A stretch of 64,000 nt of DNA from Nemophila menziesii (GCA_029959085.1 JARWIR010000050.1:2356001-2420000); one strand, 5' to 3'. Positions 21,183 to 33,803 are shown, numbered from the stretch's first letter. The notes: a model not told the origin generated them from the sequence alone. Translations and numbers: made by a program.

Positions 21183-22357
21183 ACGCTCCACCTAGTAAAT
21201 TCCCTATCAACAGAATCATAAATCCACTATGCACTTAGGAATCACGAGGTCTTTATGGTTTTAATATTGGCTTAAGGACGGTGTGGATGTATATTTGGTA
21301 AATTTGAAGTGAGCTTTTGGCTCTCTCTCCTCACTTACCATCAACAAATGTCCTCGAGCTTGAGCTTACGCTAAAAAATGTTCTCACTCACCCATTTACG
21401 CAACAATTGAGCGTCCCATGTTTACCCATTACAAATAAGATGATTTTTCATAAAAATTCCACTTTGCCGGATGTTTATTCTTTCATATTTCTCTTTTTCT
21501 TTTCTTTTCTCTTTTTTCTCTTTTTTTTGTACAGTTGCAAACCGGGTTCCCGATTTCTACTGTAATGGATTTTTGAATTTTTTTATTTTTTCTTTCTTTT
21601 TCATTTTTTCTCATTCCCGGCAAAGGGTTACAAGTATATATCATCTGCAATTGTGCTACAATATAAAGCACATCAATCCCTACCCAATAAATTCCCCATA
21701 TGTGGACCCACCACCCCAAACTCAAGCTCGAGACATGTCTCATGATCGTGATTCAAGTGCGGGTCATATGGTCATGCCTAACAATCTAAGGGATAAAGGC
21801 TTATATCATGGCTACAAAAGAAAAGGCTAAAGGCTCAAAGTGGGCTAAGACGGATAAAATTAATACAAGGGATAGAAGGCTAAAAAGGTCACAAATGGCT
21901 AACAAAGAACTGCCCCTATCATTTTCCTAAGTACATAGCTCATCTTTAGTTCATATCTAGGTGGGTTCTCTACTGATTAGGATTTCACGTTCTACATACC
22001 AAACATATTCCTTAAGTACAAGCTTACATCATTTGCATTGTTCATTAATTTTTCCTATCAATTACCTATGTTTGCATGCAATTCTAAATGCGTTTTATAT
22101 CAATCCCTAAAGTCCACTATTTACTATCATAGATTCATCAAAAGTATGCTTAAAGGGATATTTAATATTTTCTACAGTCAAACGCAACTCCGAAAATTCT
22201 TTTATTGAAAGCAAATAAAACAAATAACACATAAAAACTGGGATGAGGCAACGAACCCCACCCCAAACTCAACAATGAGTCGTGTCCCCACGACTCGAAA
22301 AAGACTCAAAGCAATTAAACTAATCTACACTAAAAAGGAAGGATTAGAAAACGTATC
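21183..22357 (-). other. Element 2 non-coding 3' region, right of the nested element 1
   Basis: Continues directly from 13517 once element 1 is removed. No gene. It includes one CCGGGTTCCCG motif (about 21541-21553), PPT-like purine motifs (minus strand, near 21711 and 22254), and a segment parallel to 15370-16511 of element 1. Confidence 0.8.
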
Positions 22358-25272
22358 TTAACCAGCGCGTGGCTGGTTACCGGTGTTCCGTTCTGGACCC
22401 TTATCTCGCGTAAGAACATCATAAAGTGCGTTTTGAAGTGTGTTTACGCCTAAGATCAAATTTCGGATAAGGTCCAGCTCTCTTGTAACGTTTCCCAAAG
22501 TAGCAATCATCTTCTCTTGATTCTCTTCCAACACATGATGTCTCCCTAAATGTTCTAATTTTATGCCCTTGGGAGACATCATTTTTTGTGTTTATTTGAA
22601 TATTTTGATAGACTTTTGAGCTAAAAATGCAATAATCCGGAATTTCCATTTTATTTCTAGTAATTTTGATTTATTAAGCTTTTGCGCGTAATATTGTGTA
22701 TTTTAGTGAAAAGTTTGTAGGTTTTGAATATTAGCTAGGAATGGAATCCAAAAGAAGAGTCAAAGATCACGAGATGAAGTCAAGACTTGAAGATAAATCC
22801 CGAAGATATTATTTTTAGAGCTGAAAATCTGTTTTCCAGGCCATAGATTGCTGATTTCGAGGCACTTAAGAGCTGATTTAGCCGCTGACCTTTGAAGAGA
22901 AAACATTCCTTATCGAGTTACGGAAATTTAGCAACTGATTTCAGGTCAATCGGAGTTGTAACGAAGCGGGAAAAACCGTTTTAGTGAAGGTGTATCAGCA
23001 GTTACGGGATTTTGGGCCAAGAGTGGAGTTGGGCTTTTCTAATTTTCATTTAAACCTTAAGTAAAACCCTAATCCGTTTTTACCACTATAAATAGGCATT
23101 TAGACCTCATTATTCAGTACCTCTCATTTTATTCTTAAAATCAAAACATCCTTAGAAGAGAGCGTCCAGAGAAGAAGCAGAAACAAGGAAAAGAAGAAGC
23201 AAGAGCTGGAGACGCTCTATATCTTCGATTCTCAGCCAATTCAACTCCATAATTAGGTTCTCTGTATTTTTATTTCTGTAAAACAACATGAATCTTATTT
23301 CTTTTAATTTAGTTTTTGTCTTTTCAATTATTATGAGCTAAACCTAATTAGTGCTTGAGAACGCATAATGGGTTAATCCCAATTTGATTTCATTCTATAC
23401 ATTTGGATTTGGGATATTTATTATTTAAATCAAATTGGGTAAATTGTATTTTTCTTTAATTTGCATTTTAATTACTATTATTGACGTAATTAACCAAGGA
23501 TAGGACTTAGTATCTAGGCTATTCCAATTAGTGGCAATTGGATCACCTTGACGGGGGGTTTAGATACAGAACTAGTTAATGAATGTAGGTTAGAAATTAT
23601 TTGACTCTGACGAGCTTAATTAAACCTATGGCCTATTGGGTAATTTACACTTAAACACTTGAGAGTGGACTATAATCACCCTGACGGGGTTTGTAGCACT
23701 TGAGAGTTGCTCCTTAGTCCACCCTGACGGGGGTAAGGAGATTATAGAACCCCGACCAATACCAATTTACCAATTTGTCCCTTAAACAATGTATGAAATG
23801 ACTGATAGTTAGGAAAACCCTTGCGTCTCTCAAGTACTACCTGCTCATACTTGCGTTTTACTTTTATTTACTTGCGTCTTAGTTAATAATTTGCATTTTC
23901 CATTTAGTCTTTCATTACTTAGAATAATAAAAACAAACAAACAATCATTATATCTTTTACTTGCTTTCATAAGTGCAACCAATCATTACTTGATAAGCAT
24001 TGTAGTCAACCATCCCGTCCTTGGAACGAATCTGTTTTATCAACTATATTATTTGGGACAACCGTACACTTGCGGTTGTGGTTCGATTATTTATTGCATT
24101 TATTTAGAACACACAAAGGACCACCAACACCCTAATTTTTATTCCAACTCAGGAGCATTCTTTGCTTTCTTTGGTGGAGGAGCTCTAGGAGTCTTTGTAG
24201 CTCGTGTCGCTTCATCATGGATATTCTGAATTGTACCCAAAGCCATGCTCACTCCAACTGAAACTCCATCAATATCTGTGTTCCTACGCGGGATTTTTGC
24301 GTCTAGGCACAAAGTGGTGATAGTACAAGAAAACTTGAGATTTTGTTGTTTCATTGGAGCTCTCGCAAATTCCATGATGGTGTCATAAGTAATTTTACCA
24401 ATGTTTATCGGTTTATCCTCAATAACACACTTGATAAAAATTATATGCTCCTTCTTCAACTCGGATGTGTGTTTAATTCCAAAGAAAGTAGGGATTATGA
24501 AACGAGACCAAACCTTAGCACGAGGTTTTAAATTACTGCTGTAAAACTGTCCAGGATACCTTTCTCCGTCTGTAATTGGGCTAGCCCCATTAATAAGCAC
24601 AGTTCCCCAAAGGGATTCATAATCAAAGGTTGGATGATTAAGGGATTCTTGGAATGGACATAACCCAGTAAAGTTGGGTAACTTCAAATATTTCCGAATA
24701 AGTTCAATAGAGAAAGGAACTACCTTTTTGCGAATTTCAATTGCCTCACGGGAAAGGGCTAAACCTTCATAAAATTCTCGCACAAAAGTAGGAATGAACT
24801 CAAGCTTCCTTTCTCGCAATTCTTTCCAGCGAAACTTGTCACAAGCAACAACATATTCTTTGTGAGCACTACTCATAATACCCTTAGGAAAATCCATCTC
24901 CTCACCAAACTTCAAAAAATTAATTCTTTCACGAACCTGATCATTCCAAGAAGTGTAAACCCTCTTTGGATTGTGAGCACACATCTTTCTTCGCGGGGGT
25001 TTCTATTGAACTGGTACTTCCGGAACTTCTTGTTCGCTTTCATCCTCAATTTCTTTCTCAATCTCATCTTCATTTTCTTCCTTACTTTCTGGTTCATCAA
25101 TTAATCTTCTATTTTGACCTGTGATTTCTTTTCTCTTGGGAGCAAGCTTAACCTCTTCAATCTGGCGTTTAGGATGCGAATCAGGAATCTCAATAGCTTG
25201 TTCTTGAGTACCACCAATAGTGGTCTTCTTTCTAGGAGCAGTTCTTCGGAAATCACCGGTTCAGTTAGTCAT
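22358..25272 (-). pseudogene. Env-position ORF of element 2, split by a solo LTR and stops
   Basis: Same protein as 16512-17826. The start ATG is at 25272, but codon 4 is TGA. An extra TAG lies near 25000 just before the block KPPRRKMCAHNPKRVY. From 24984 the frame is open to 24139 (VYTSWNDQVRERINFLKFGE, RYPGQFYSS, PTFFGIKHTSELKKEHI). The solo LTR (22536-24126) interrupts it just before the coiled-coil segment, and the tail (LEENQEKMIATLGNVTREL to the stop) resumes at 22535-22358. Three independent lesions make it inactive. As in element 1, no membrane segment is visible. Confidence 0.85.
22536..24126 (+). repeat. Solo LTR (Athila type) inserted in the env-position ORF of element 2
   Basis: TGATGTCTCCC to GGACCACCA, 1591 bp, opposite in orientation to its host element. 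No polypurine tract on the left and no primer-binding site on the right, so it stands alone. Flanks ACACA (22531-22535) and ACACC (24127-24131) are a 5-bp duplicate with one mismatch. The intact sequence in element 1 (near 16690) confirms the insertion. TATAAATA at 23087-23094; U5 hairpin at 24058-24079. It is the remnant of a full element lost by LTR-LTR recombination. Confidence 0.92.
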
Positions 25273-26390
25273 CTCTTTCCACCCCAAACTCAAAACTTCA
25301 AATAGTGAGAAGCTAGAGAAAAGCTTAGAACTTTGATGTTTTGAGGCTTAGGAATTGAAGATCAGGGTGTAATATGAGATGGGTAATGGTTAATTTGTGT
25401 GGGATAAGAAAGAATTGGGTTTAATTTAAGGATTGGGTGAAGAACAATCTTGGTGAAAAACTAAGGATTTGGTGATATTTTGGAGAGAAGGTGAGTTGAT
25501 CTTGTGTTTTTGTGATAAATGAGGGTAGGATTTGATGGTATTTATAGGTAAGGATGATGATTTTTGGAGGTGGGAAGTGTGTGGGTGCGTTTTTGGTAAA
25601 AACTTGCAGAAGAGGCTTAAAAAAAACTAGGTCAAAAATCTGAAAACCGCCACATCACAGTTGAAACCGGGTTCCCGGTTTCGCGTCGCTGTGTCGGCGC
25701 GAAAACAATTACCAAATTAATTTTTTTTTACCTCAAAACGCAAATTTTGGCTGGACCCCAAAACGCTGGGTCAGAGAATTACCCTTCGAAACCGGGTACC
25801 CGATTTGCCTCGGCGGTTTGGATGGACACGCAAGCTGGTGACGCAGCATAAGGCGGGACCCAGAACGTTGGGTCAAAAAGTTTGAAAATCACAGCTCCCA
25901 AAACCGGGTTCCCGGTTTATGCGAAACCGGGTTCCCGTTTTCTAGTCGATGGCGCGAACCAAGACGCAGCAAAAGGCGAGCTTCCAAGACGCCGGGTCAG
26001 AAAGTTCGAAAATTCTAGCTCTTGAAACCGGGTACCCGGTTTGCGAAAACCAGGACCCCGGTTTGCGTCGATTTCACGAACCAAGACGCGCCTTCTTGCG
26101 TGTGAAAGGTTGGTAACAGCTCCAAAACCGGGTTCCCGGTTTGTGCGAAACCGGGTTCCCTGTTTCTCCTGGACAACCAACCTCTTTTTCTTCTACTTTC
26201 GACCCCAAACTCATTACCTTTTTACCCCTGAAATCATCAAAAACTACTACCCTTCCTCATTTCTTACTAATAAACACTAAATTTATGAAAATCAAACTAT
26301 TTTACATAACGAAAATTAAAAACTCAAACTAATATACAAAGAATTGGCTTTTGTTTAACGTCATTAAGCTCGACGGGTTACCTCACGCTT
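25273..26390 (-). other. Element 2 spacer between integrase and env-position ORF, with GC palindrome block
   Basis: Non-coding. It parallels 17827-19008 of element 1. The block 25661-26166 contains repeated CCGGGTTCCCGG and CCGGGTACCCGG palindromes among GGTCAGAAAGTT-type phrases. The stretch 26340-26390 (the GCTCGACGGGTTACC region) is conserved in all three elements. Confidence 0.8.
25661..26166. repeat. Palindrome-rich GC repeat block of element 2
   Basis: Several copies of CCGGGTTCCCGG or CCGGGTACCCGG and decayed versions (for example near 25664, 25790, 25901, 25925, 26024, 26126, 26147). They sit in a loose repeat of about 120 bp like that at 18217-18780, but with a different number and order of units. 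Confidence 0.85.
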
Positions 26391-27671
26391 CTAAGGAGTC
26401 TCGAGGAGATACATGACCTCCCCGGGATGTGGATCTTCCAAGCGGTTGGTATCTTCACCTCCATGGTATATCTTTAAACGATGACCGTTCACCATGAAGG
26501 TGCGGTTCTCGAGTGGATGTTCTATTTCTATCGCCCCATGAGGTGTAACTTTGGTCACAATGTATGGACCCGACCACTTAGACCTTAACTTACCCGGATA
26601 ATTGCTGAACTTTGAATTATACTTCAATACTTTTTGTCCCACTTCAAATTTCTTCACACGAATCCGATTGTCATGCCATTTCTTCGTGTTTTCTTTATAA
26701 AGCTTAGCATTTTCATAAGCATTCAATCGGAATTCGTCAAGTTCGTTAAGCTTCATCATACGATTCTCTCCGGCTAAGGTAGGATCTAAATATAACTGCG
26801 CAATTGCCCAATAGGCACCCATTTCAAGCTCAAGAGGTAAGTGACAAGCCTTACCATACACCATACGATACGGAGTTGCACCAACTGGAGTCTTAAAATG
26901 CAGTACGATAGACCCACAACGCATCATCTAACTTCATTGACCAATCTTTTCTTGTAGGACCGACGGTTTTCTCTAGGATTGATTTTACTTCACGATTCTA
27001 AACTTCAGCTTGACCATTGGATTGCGGATGATATGAAATAGATACACGGTGTCTCAATCCATACTTCTCTAGAACAACCTTTAAATACTTATTAACGAAA
27101 TGAGATCCTCCATCGATAATAATCACTCTAGGTGTACCATGTCTAGAGAAAATATGTGATTTCAAGAACTTAATCACCACTCGTGAATCATTGGTTGGTA
27201 AAGCCACAGCTTCTACCCATTTAGACACGTAATCAACAGCTAATAAGATGTAGAGGTTACCATTTGAAGGAACGAATGGACCCATAAAATCTATACCCCA
27301 GACATCGAATATTTCAACTTCTAACACATTATTACGTGGCATCCTATCCCTCTTGGATATGTTTCGGGTAAACTGGCATCTCGCACATTTCTTCACATAT
27401 TCATGACAATCTTTTACAAGAGAAGGCCAGTAAAAACCGGATTGGAATACCTTAGCAGCAGTTCATTCTCCCTTGAAGTGTCCTCCGTAGAATGAATCAT
27501 GACATCCAGCTATAATTGCTTATGTTTCTTCCTTGGCTACACATCTTCGTATCATTTGGTCAGCACATACTTTGTAGAGGAAAGGATCATCCCAAAAGAA
27601 TTGTCTCGCACGATGAGCTAACCTCTTTCTTTCTTGATAAGTAGATCCTTCAGGAAAAGAACCACTCACAA
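26391..27671 (-). pseudogene. Element 2 integrase
   Basis: In coding order: a His/Cys zinc-binding head (paired His, then [12 protein letters not shown] near 27380-27420) broken by stops at about 27523 and 27467. Then the catalytic core with WGIDFMGPF (first Asp) and IIIDGGSHF (second Asp). [11 protein letters not shown] follows, then a TAG, then the expected third acidic residue (NREVK). The tail is 26927-26391, with GKACHLP and the SH3-like GPYIVTKV. A one-base excess in the A-run at 26895-26898 shifts the frame between core and tail. Integrase would join element DNA to the host chromosome; this copy cannot. Confidence 0.9.
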
Positions 27672-29186
27672 CTAAATTCGCAATATTGCATACCAAGAAG
27701 CTTCATAATCACGAACAGGAAATAAATTCTCGTCAAGAAACTCTTCTCTAACTACTTCAGTTCCACCATTCGTTTCTGAACCTTCAAGACGCGATAGATG
27801 ATCTGCACCCTGATTCTCACAACCCTTTCTATCTTTAATCTCTAAATCAAATTCTTGAAGCAATAAAACCCATCTGATTAACCTCGGTTTAGCATCCTTC
27901 TTCTCCATAAGAAATCTAATCGCTGAATGATCTGTATAAACAATAACTTTCGCTCCAAGAAGATAAGAGTGAAACTTATCGAATGAATACACAACTGCTA
28001 GTAATTCTTTCTCTGTAACTGTATAATTAACTTGAGCACCATTGAAGGTTTTACTAGCATAGTAAATCGAATGAAATATCTTATCTTTTCTCTGTCCCAA
28101 TACAGCTCCCATACACAAATCACTCGCATCACACATAACTTCTAAAGGAAAACTCCAATCTAGAGGCAATACTATAGAAGCAGAAATAAGATTTTCTTTG
28201 ATTGCTTGAAAGGCCGCTAAACAAGCTTCATCAAAAAGGGATTTGGAATCCTTCTCAAGTAAGTTGCATAACGGTTTAGCAATCTTATAAAAATCTTTAA
28301 TGAAACGCCTATAAAAGCCAGCATGGCCAAGAAAACTTCTTACCCCTTTAACAGAAACAGGAGAAGGAAGAGTTTTAATTACCTCTATCTTCGCTCTATC
28401 AACCTCTAATCCAGCACTTGAAACCTTGTGACCCAGAACTATACCTTCGCGAACCATGAAATGACACTTCTCCCAGTTTAAGACCAAATCTGTTTCCTTG
28501 CATCTAATTAACACTTTCTCCAGGTTATCTAAACATCTATCAAAATCATCACCAAACACGGAGAAATCGTCCATAAAAACTTCAAGAAAATTATCGATCA
28601 TATCCCAGAAGATGGCCATCATACATCTTTGAAAGGTAGCAGGTGCACTACACAACCCAAATGGCATTCTGCGATATGCAAAAGTACCAAAGGGGCATGT
28701 AAATGTTGTTTTATGTTGATCTTCTGGAGCCACATAGATCTGATTATACCCAGAATAACCATCTAAGAAACAATAGTACTCTCTACCTGCCAATTTATCT
28801 AACATTTGATCAATGAAAGGAAGTGGGAAATGATCCTTTCTGGTGGCCTTGTTCAATTTACGATAATCCATACAAACTATCCAACCAACTACCGTTCTTG
28901 AAGGAATTGCTTCATTTTGATCATTAAGAATTTTTGTGATTCCTCCTTTCTTCGGCACACACTGAACTGGACTCACCCATTCACTACTCGAGATGGGATA
29001 AATAATCCCCGCGTCTAACAGCTTGATAACTTCCTTCTTTACTACCTCCTTCATAGCGGGCATTAATCTCCTTTGACCTTCAACTAAGCGTGCGTTATCG
29101 TCGTCAAGTATGATTTTGTGTTGAAAATAGGATGGACTAATGCCTTTGATGTCAGCAATTGTCCAACCTATCGCCTCTTTGTTGTC
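27672..29186 (-). pseudogene. Element 2 reverse transcriptase and RNase H
   Basis: Open for about 460 codons from 29063, and in frame upstream to the TGA at 29189-29187. RT motifs are intact: [32 protein letters not shown] (motif A Asp), [16 protein letters not shown], and the catalytic box [13 protein letters not shown] (Met-Asp-Asp). RNase H follows with [28 protein letters not shown] and [12 protein letters not shown], giving the Asp-Glu-Asp set. A missing base near 27692 throws the frame into a stop at 27672 before the integrase. The best-preserved part of element 2. Confidence 0.93.
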
Positions 29187-30869
29187 TCATAACACACGCA
29201 ACAGTTTATCTTCTTGAGGACCTGTTAAATTTGCTGAAACAATCACAGGTAGAGTTTCATTAGTACCTAAATACGCATACCTCAAGTGTGCTGGTAATGG
29301 CTTTTCTTCCAATTCCGGAGGAGATTCAATTGAATGCTTCTTTTTAGGAATAATCTCCCCCGGTTCTCTCACAGGTTCATAGGCAGGACGCCTATACTTT
29401 GGATTCTCAGAATTAAGAGCTGCCACTGTTTCGGCAAGCTCTTCCATCATCTCAGGTAAGTCTAATGTCAAAGAGGCCTGCAATATATTATCATAATTAA
29501 AACAATCAAATACCTCTTGCGTGGCCTGCTCAACTACATCCATTCTAAAGCAATCTTCTTGAGAATCTGGAAACTTCATAGCTCGGAACATATTAAATTT
29601 GACCTCCTCGTCTTGGATTCTCATCGTCAATTCACCGTTTTCTACATTAATCAATGTACGCCCCGTGGCTAGGAATGGTCTTCCCAAAATAATTGGGACA
29701 TTCCTATCCGCGTCGTATTCAAGTATAACAAAATCGACGGGAAATACTAACGAACCTGCCTTAACAAGGACATCTTCAATTCGGCCGTCTGGATGTGCAA
29801 GAGATCGATCCGCCATTTGCAAGACCACAGAAGTAGGTTTTGCTTCTCCAATTTTTAGCTTATCAAAGATTGATTTGGGCATAAGATTGATGCTTGCACC
29901 CAAATCACATAGTGCTTTACCTTTCCAATCTTCTCCAATCGATATTGGAATTGTGAAACTCCCAGGATCAAGTAACTTTGGAGGTAATTTACTTTGACAA
30001 AAAGCACTACATTCTTCAGGAAGACCAATCATCTCATTATAACAGTATGGCCTTTGGTTAGTGAGGGCTCTCTTCAAAAACTTTGTGTACTTGGGAATAT
30101 CTCGGATGGCTTCCAGCAACGGAATGTTAATACTAAGGCCTCTCACTCTATTAAAGAACTTCTGATAATCAGCCAAATCACCCTTTTTCAGAACTCGAGA
30201 TGGAAATGGTGGAGGAGGGCGATTACTCATAACATCATCTTTCTTCTTTGGAATCTTAATCGGCCTCTCTATTTCTTCAACCTCAACATCTTTCTCTTTC
30301 TCAATCACATCCTTTTCTTTTCTTGGAACTTCTTTCTCTTTCATAACTGGAAAAGGAGGTGGATTGAGGTTCTTACCACTTCTGAGAGTAACAGCTTTGC
30401 AATCTTCATGTTGTCTCGCATTTTCAGTGTCACTAGGGAGTTGCCCTTGTGGACGCTGATTAAGTTGTTTTGTGATTTGAGCCAGCTGATTCTCTAATAG
30501 TTTAATGTTTGCGTCAGACGCTTGTTGATTCTGAATAGCTTGCGTCTGGATAGCAATTAGGTTTTCAACGGTTTTCTGAAGGCTAAGCACCCCTTCTTGT
30601 GGTTGAGCGGGTAAGGCTTTTTGGTTCATGGTTTCGTTATAACTGTCTTGAGGATCTTGTCTCTGAACATAGTTTCCTTGATTCTGTCCTCCTTGATAAT
30701 TATTATGTGGTTTTGGATTGAAGTTGTTACCTTGGGGACGCGGCTGATAGGCGTATATAGGATTGGCTGCCCCTCTAGGATTAGAATATTGAAACCCATG
30801 ATGGTTTATGTTAGGTTGATATCCATTACCACTCGAATTAAAGTTTCCCTTATTGGAGACAAACATCAC
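29187..30869 (-). pseudogene. Element 2 gag C-terminus and aspartic protease
   Basis: A 560-codon stretch. The N-terminal part is Asn/Gln/Pro-rich (gag tail). A Lys/Glu-rich linker follows, then the protease: KALCDLGASINLMPKSIF active-site segment, MADRSLAHPDGRIEDVLVKA, and IILGRPFLATGRTLI. It ends at a TGA (29189-29187) that replaces a probable Arg codon, after which the pol frame continues unchanged. The matching part of element 3 is at 2-480. Confidence 0.9.
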
Positions 30870-32019
30870 GGACTCTTGATTATTCTGACAATTCTCCTAA
30901 TCGTGATCATTCACACCACAAAACTCACATCCATACACTTCTTGCGCAACCTTTACCTCGGCTCTCTTATTCGAAAAACCCTCTTTCACGGCTAATGTAA
31001 GTTGTCTCAACTATTGTTCTAGTGTGGTTTGTATCTTGTTCTCTAAGGAGTTGAACTTTTCTTCAATGTTGACATTATTAACTCCTCCCTTAACTGGTGT
31101 TCTTACGGTATTCCACCCAACTTCATTATCAACTGTTCTATCCAAAATAATTCTCGCATACGCAGGTTGAACTCGTAAAAACGCACCACCACACAACAAA
31201 TCTAAATCTTTCCTCGAACTCCCTTCAAGACCATTATATAAAATCTTCATTTGTTGTTGTTCTGAAAGGTCATGATTAGGGACTCTTCGTAAACATTTCT
31301 GAAATCTCGACCAACTTCTACCCAACACTTCATCATATTCTTGTTTAAAATATGTTAACTCAAGTTGAGCATCTAACCTCATGTTGGACGGATAATACCT
31401 GTCGAAAAACGCAGCCTGTAACTGCTCCCAATTTGTAATCTTCCCTGATTCTTGCGAATCATGCCACTCACTCGCTCCATCTATCAAGAAAAATCTGAAT
31501 GTAGCATAGTACATTTGCTCCCTTGTTACCCTTTGTGTGATGTATGAATCGCAAATCTGCATAAATTTTTTTACCACGCGAAGTGGGTCTTCTCCGGGCT
31601 TGCCACGAAAGTTTCCGAAATTCTGAAAATTGAGCTAGCATACCCGGATCAGGGCGGAATCTCGGATCATCGATATTAGCTGGGCCAATCCCAAGAGGAG
31701 GGGCAAGGAATGGTTCTTCTACTGGACCGGTAAGAAACCATGGATCGACTATTTGAATTTGGACTGGAGGATTAGGAATGACAGGTCGGATCGGAAGGTT
31801 AGGAATTCCAGGAGGCGCTATTGGTTGACCATTTTCGTCTAGTTGAACTCCTGGGTTCCCTTGACTATTAATATTGATATTATTCATTCTTTTCGCTAAA
31901 TCTTCTACTTCTCGAGCTTCTTGTTCTCTTCTCCTCTTGTTAGCAAGTCTGATTAATGATTCTGGATTATTAAGGATCGGAGCTGATGGCTCTAGATCCT
32001 TAAGGAGTCTCCTTCGCAT
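30870..32019 (-). pseudogene. Element 2 gag
   Basis: Starts at the ATG at 32019 (MRRRLLKDLEPSAPILNN). One extra base in the A-run 31626-31629 (plus strand) shifts the frame. The capsid-like domain follows: KKFMQICDSYITQRVT, ATFRFFLIDGASEWHDS, WEQLQAAFFDRYYPSNMR, RFQKCLRRVPNHDLSEQQ. A TAG at 31013-31011 and another inside the zinc knuckle (C-E-F-C-G-V-N-D-H, then the stop, then E-N-C, near 30900) interrupt the run into protease. Gag would form the particle that packages element RNA. Confidence 0.88.
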
Positions 32020-32138
32020 ACACCAAACCTAAAAACCTGAAAAAGATGAACAAACAAAAAGCGTAAAACTGATAAAAACAAAAATAAAAATAAATGCAAC
32101 TATCACTAAAGGATAAACACCGTGGTCACACGCTACCG
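32020..32138 (-). other. Element 2 5' leader
   Basis: About 120 bp of untranslated sequence between primer-binding site and gag ATG. Part of it (CACTAAAGGATAAACACCGT) is retained in element 1 at 19562-19581. Confidence 0.7.
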
Positions 32139-32156
32139 TCCCCGGCAGCGGCGCCA
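32139..32156 (-). other. Primer-binding site of element 2
   Basis: Minus-strand TGGCGCCGCTGCCGGGGA, identical to that of element 1 and nearly complementary to the 3' end of tRNA-Asp. Confidence 0.75.
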
Positions 32157-32162
32157 AAAACT

Positions 32163-33733
32163 TGGTGGTCCTTTGTGTGTTCTAAAATAAATGCAATAAG
32201 TAATTGAACCACAACCGCAAGTGTACGGTTGTCCCAAGTAATAATAGTGATAACAGATTCGTTCGCAGGGACGGTTGGTTAACTACAATGCTTATCAAGT
32301 AATGATTGGTTGCACTTATGAAAGCAGATAAAAGATATAATGATTGATTGGTTGGTTTGTATTAATTATAAGTAATGGAAACTAAAGTAAAAATGCAAAT
32401 AAATAATAAGATGCAAGTAAATGAAGGTAAGACACAAATATGAAAAGGCAGTACTTGAGAAACGCAAGGGATCCTCCTAATTCTATTTCATAACATATGT
32501 TGTTTAAGGGTCAAATTGGTCAATTGACATTGGTCGGGATTCAATAATCCTTGTACCCCCGTTAGGGTGGACTACAAGGCTATTCTAGAGTGTCACTAGT
32601 CCCGTCAGGGTAAATATGATCCACTTTCGAATGATTAAGCTAAATACCTCATTGGCCCTAAAATTAACTACGCTCGTCAGAGTCAAATAGTTTATATTTT
32701 ATATTGAGTAATTAAGTCCATACCTAAACCCTCCGTCAGGATGATCCACACACCACATATGTGGAATAGCCTAGATACTAACACCTGTTCTTAGTTCATG
32801 ACTCCAAAAACAGTAAATAATCTCAAATTACAGAATAATGTAAAAGACCCAATTCGATTTAATTAATTAAAACTCAAATTCAAACATATGAAATTCAACA
32901 AAATAGGGATTCACCCATTATCCATTCTCAAGTATCAAAAGAAATTAGCTCATGCTAATAGAAATAAAAACTAAATTAAAAGAAAGAGAACTCATAGTGT
33001 TTTACAGAATTAAAAATAAGAAAAACCTAATTTCCGGAATTGGATTTGGCTGAGAATGGAGATATAGACACTCTCCAACTCTACAGCTTTCTTCTTCTTC
33101 CTTCGTTGACTTCTCTCTGATGCTTCTGCTTATGAATAATGAGTTGTATGTAAAATAGAAGTCAAAAACTCCTTCTATAATAAGAAAAACGGATTAGGCC
33201 TTGGTCTTAATTTTAAGTTACTAATTAAAAGCCCAAGTCCATTTTCTAAGCCCAAAATCCCGTAACTGCTGCACCACCTCCACTAAAACAGCTCTAGCCG
33301 TTTCGTTATAACTCTGATTGACCTGAAATCAGTTGCTATATTTCCGTATCTCGATAAGGAACATTATCGCTTCAAAGGTCAGCGGCTAAATCAACTCGTA
33401 AGTCCCTCGAAATCAGCAATCTTTGGTCTATTTTCCAGATTTGCAGCTCCAGATATAATTCTTTTCGGGATATATCTTCAAGCTTTGACTCCATATCACG
33501 ATCTTTGACTTTATTTTCGGATTCCTCTCCTAGATAATATTCAAAACCTACAAACTTTTCTTTAAATTTCACAAGATTATGCGCAAAAGTTTAATAAATT
33601 AAAAATACTAGAAATAAAATAGGAAATCCGGATTATTGCATCTTTTAACTCGAAAGTCTATCAAAATATTCAATTAAACATAAAAAATGATGTCTCCCAA
33701 GGGTCTAAAATAAGAACAATTAGGGAGACATCA
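32163..33733 (-). repeat. 5' LTR of element 2 (1571 bp)
   Basis: Plus-strand TGGTGGTCC to GACATCA. The primer-binding site lies just inside at 32156. The outward target duplicate is ATACT at 33734-33738. U5 hairpin at 32211-32232. Confidence 0.94.
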
Positions 33734-33802
33734 ATACTGAAGAGAATACTATGAATTTTGAAGAGGTTTGCCGGGTTGACCGTTATCAACCCCAAGCTTC
33801 TC
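33734..33802 (+). pseudogene. Tail of LINE 2 ORF1 beyond element 2
   Basis: If element 2 and one target duplicate are removed, the acidic ORF1 frame ending at 11658 continues here without a break. It adds about 20 codons and ends at a TGA near 33801-33805. CACTA transposase sequence starts immediately afterwards. The short length limits confidence. Confidence 0.5.
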
Positions 33803-33803
33803 A

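Larger units (their letters stand above)
11659..33733 (-). mobile_element. Athila-type LTR retrotransposon (element 2), full-length but dead, with two nested insertions
   Basis: Reads right to left: 5' LTR 32163-33733, primer-binding site 32139-32156, gag, protease, RT-RNase H, integrase, palindrome-rich spacer, env-position ORF, non-coding 3' region, polypurine tract 13225-13237, 3' LTR 11659-13224. Host-site duplicates are GTACT (11654-11658) and ATACT (33734-33738), one mismatch. Element 1 is inserted at 13518-21182 and a solo LTR at 22536-24126. Subtracting these and their duplicates leaves about 12.8 kb. Every coding region has at least one stop or frameshift. Its LTRs differ visibly more than those of element 1, so it is older. 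Confidence 0.93.

Noticed and set aside
21183..21187. Possibility that the LTR ending at 21182 is the 3' LTR of element 2 with a deleted polypurine tract
   Set aside because: It is followed inward by a primer-binding site, is nearly identical to the LTR at 13518-15078, and flanking ATGCT/ACGCT shows it is the 5' LTR of nested element 1.
29599..30497. Plus-strand frames opposite the protease/gag region
   Set aside because: Shadows of the minus-strand gag-protease coding sequence.
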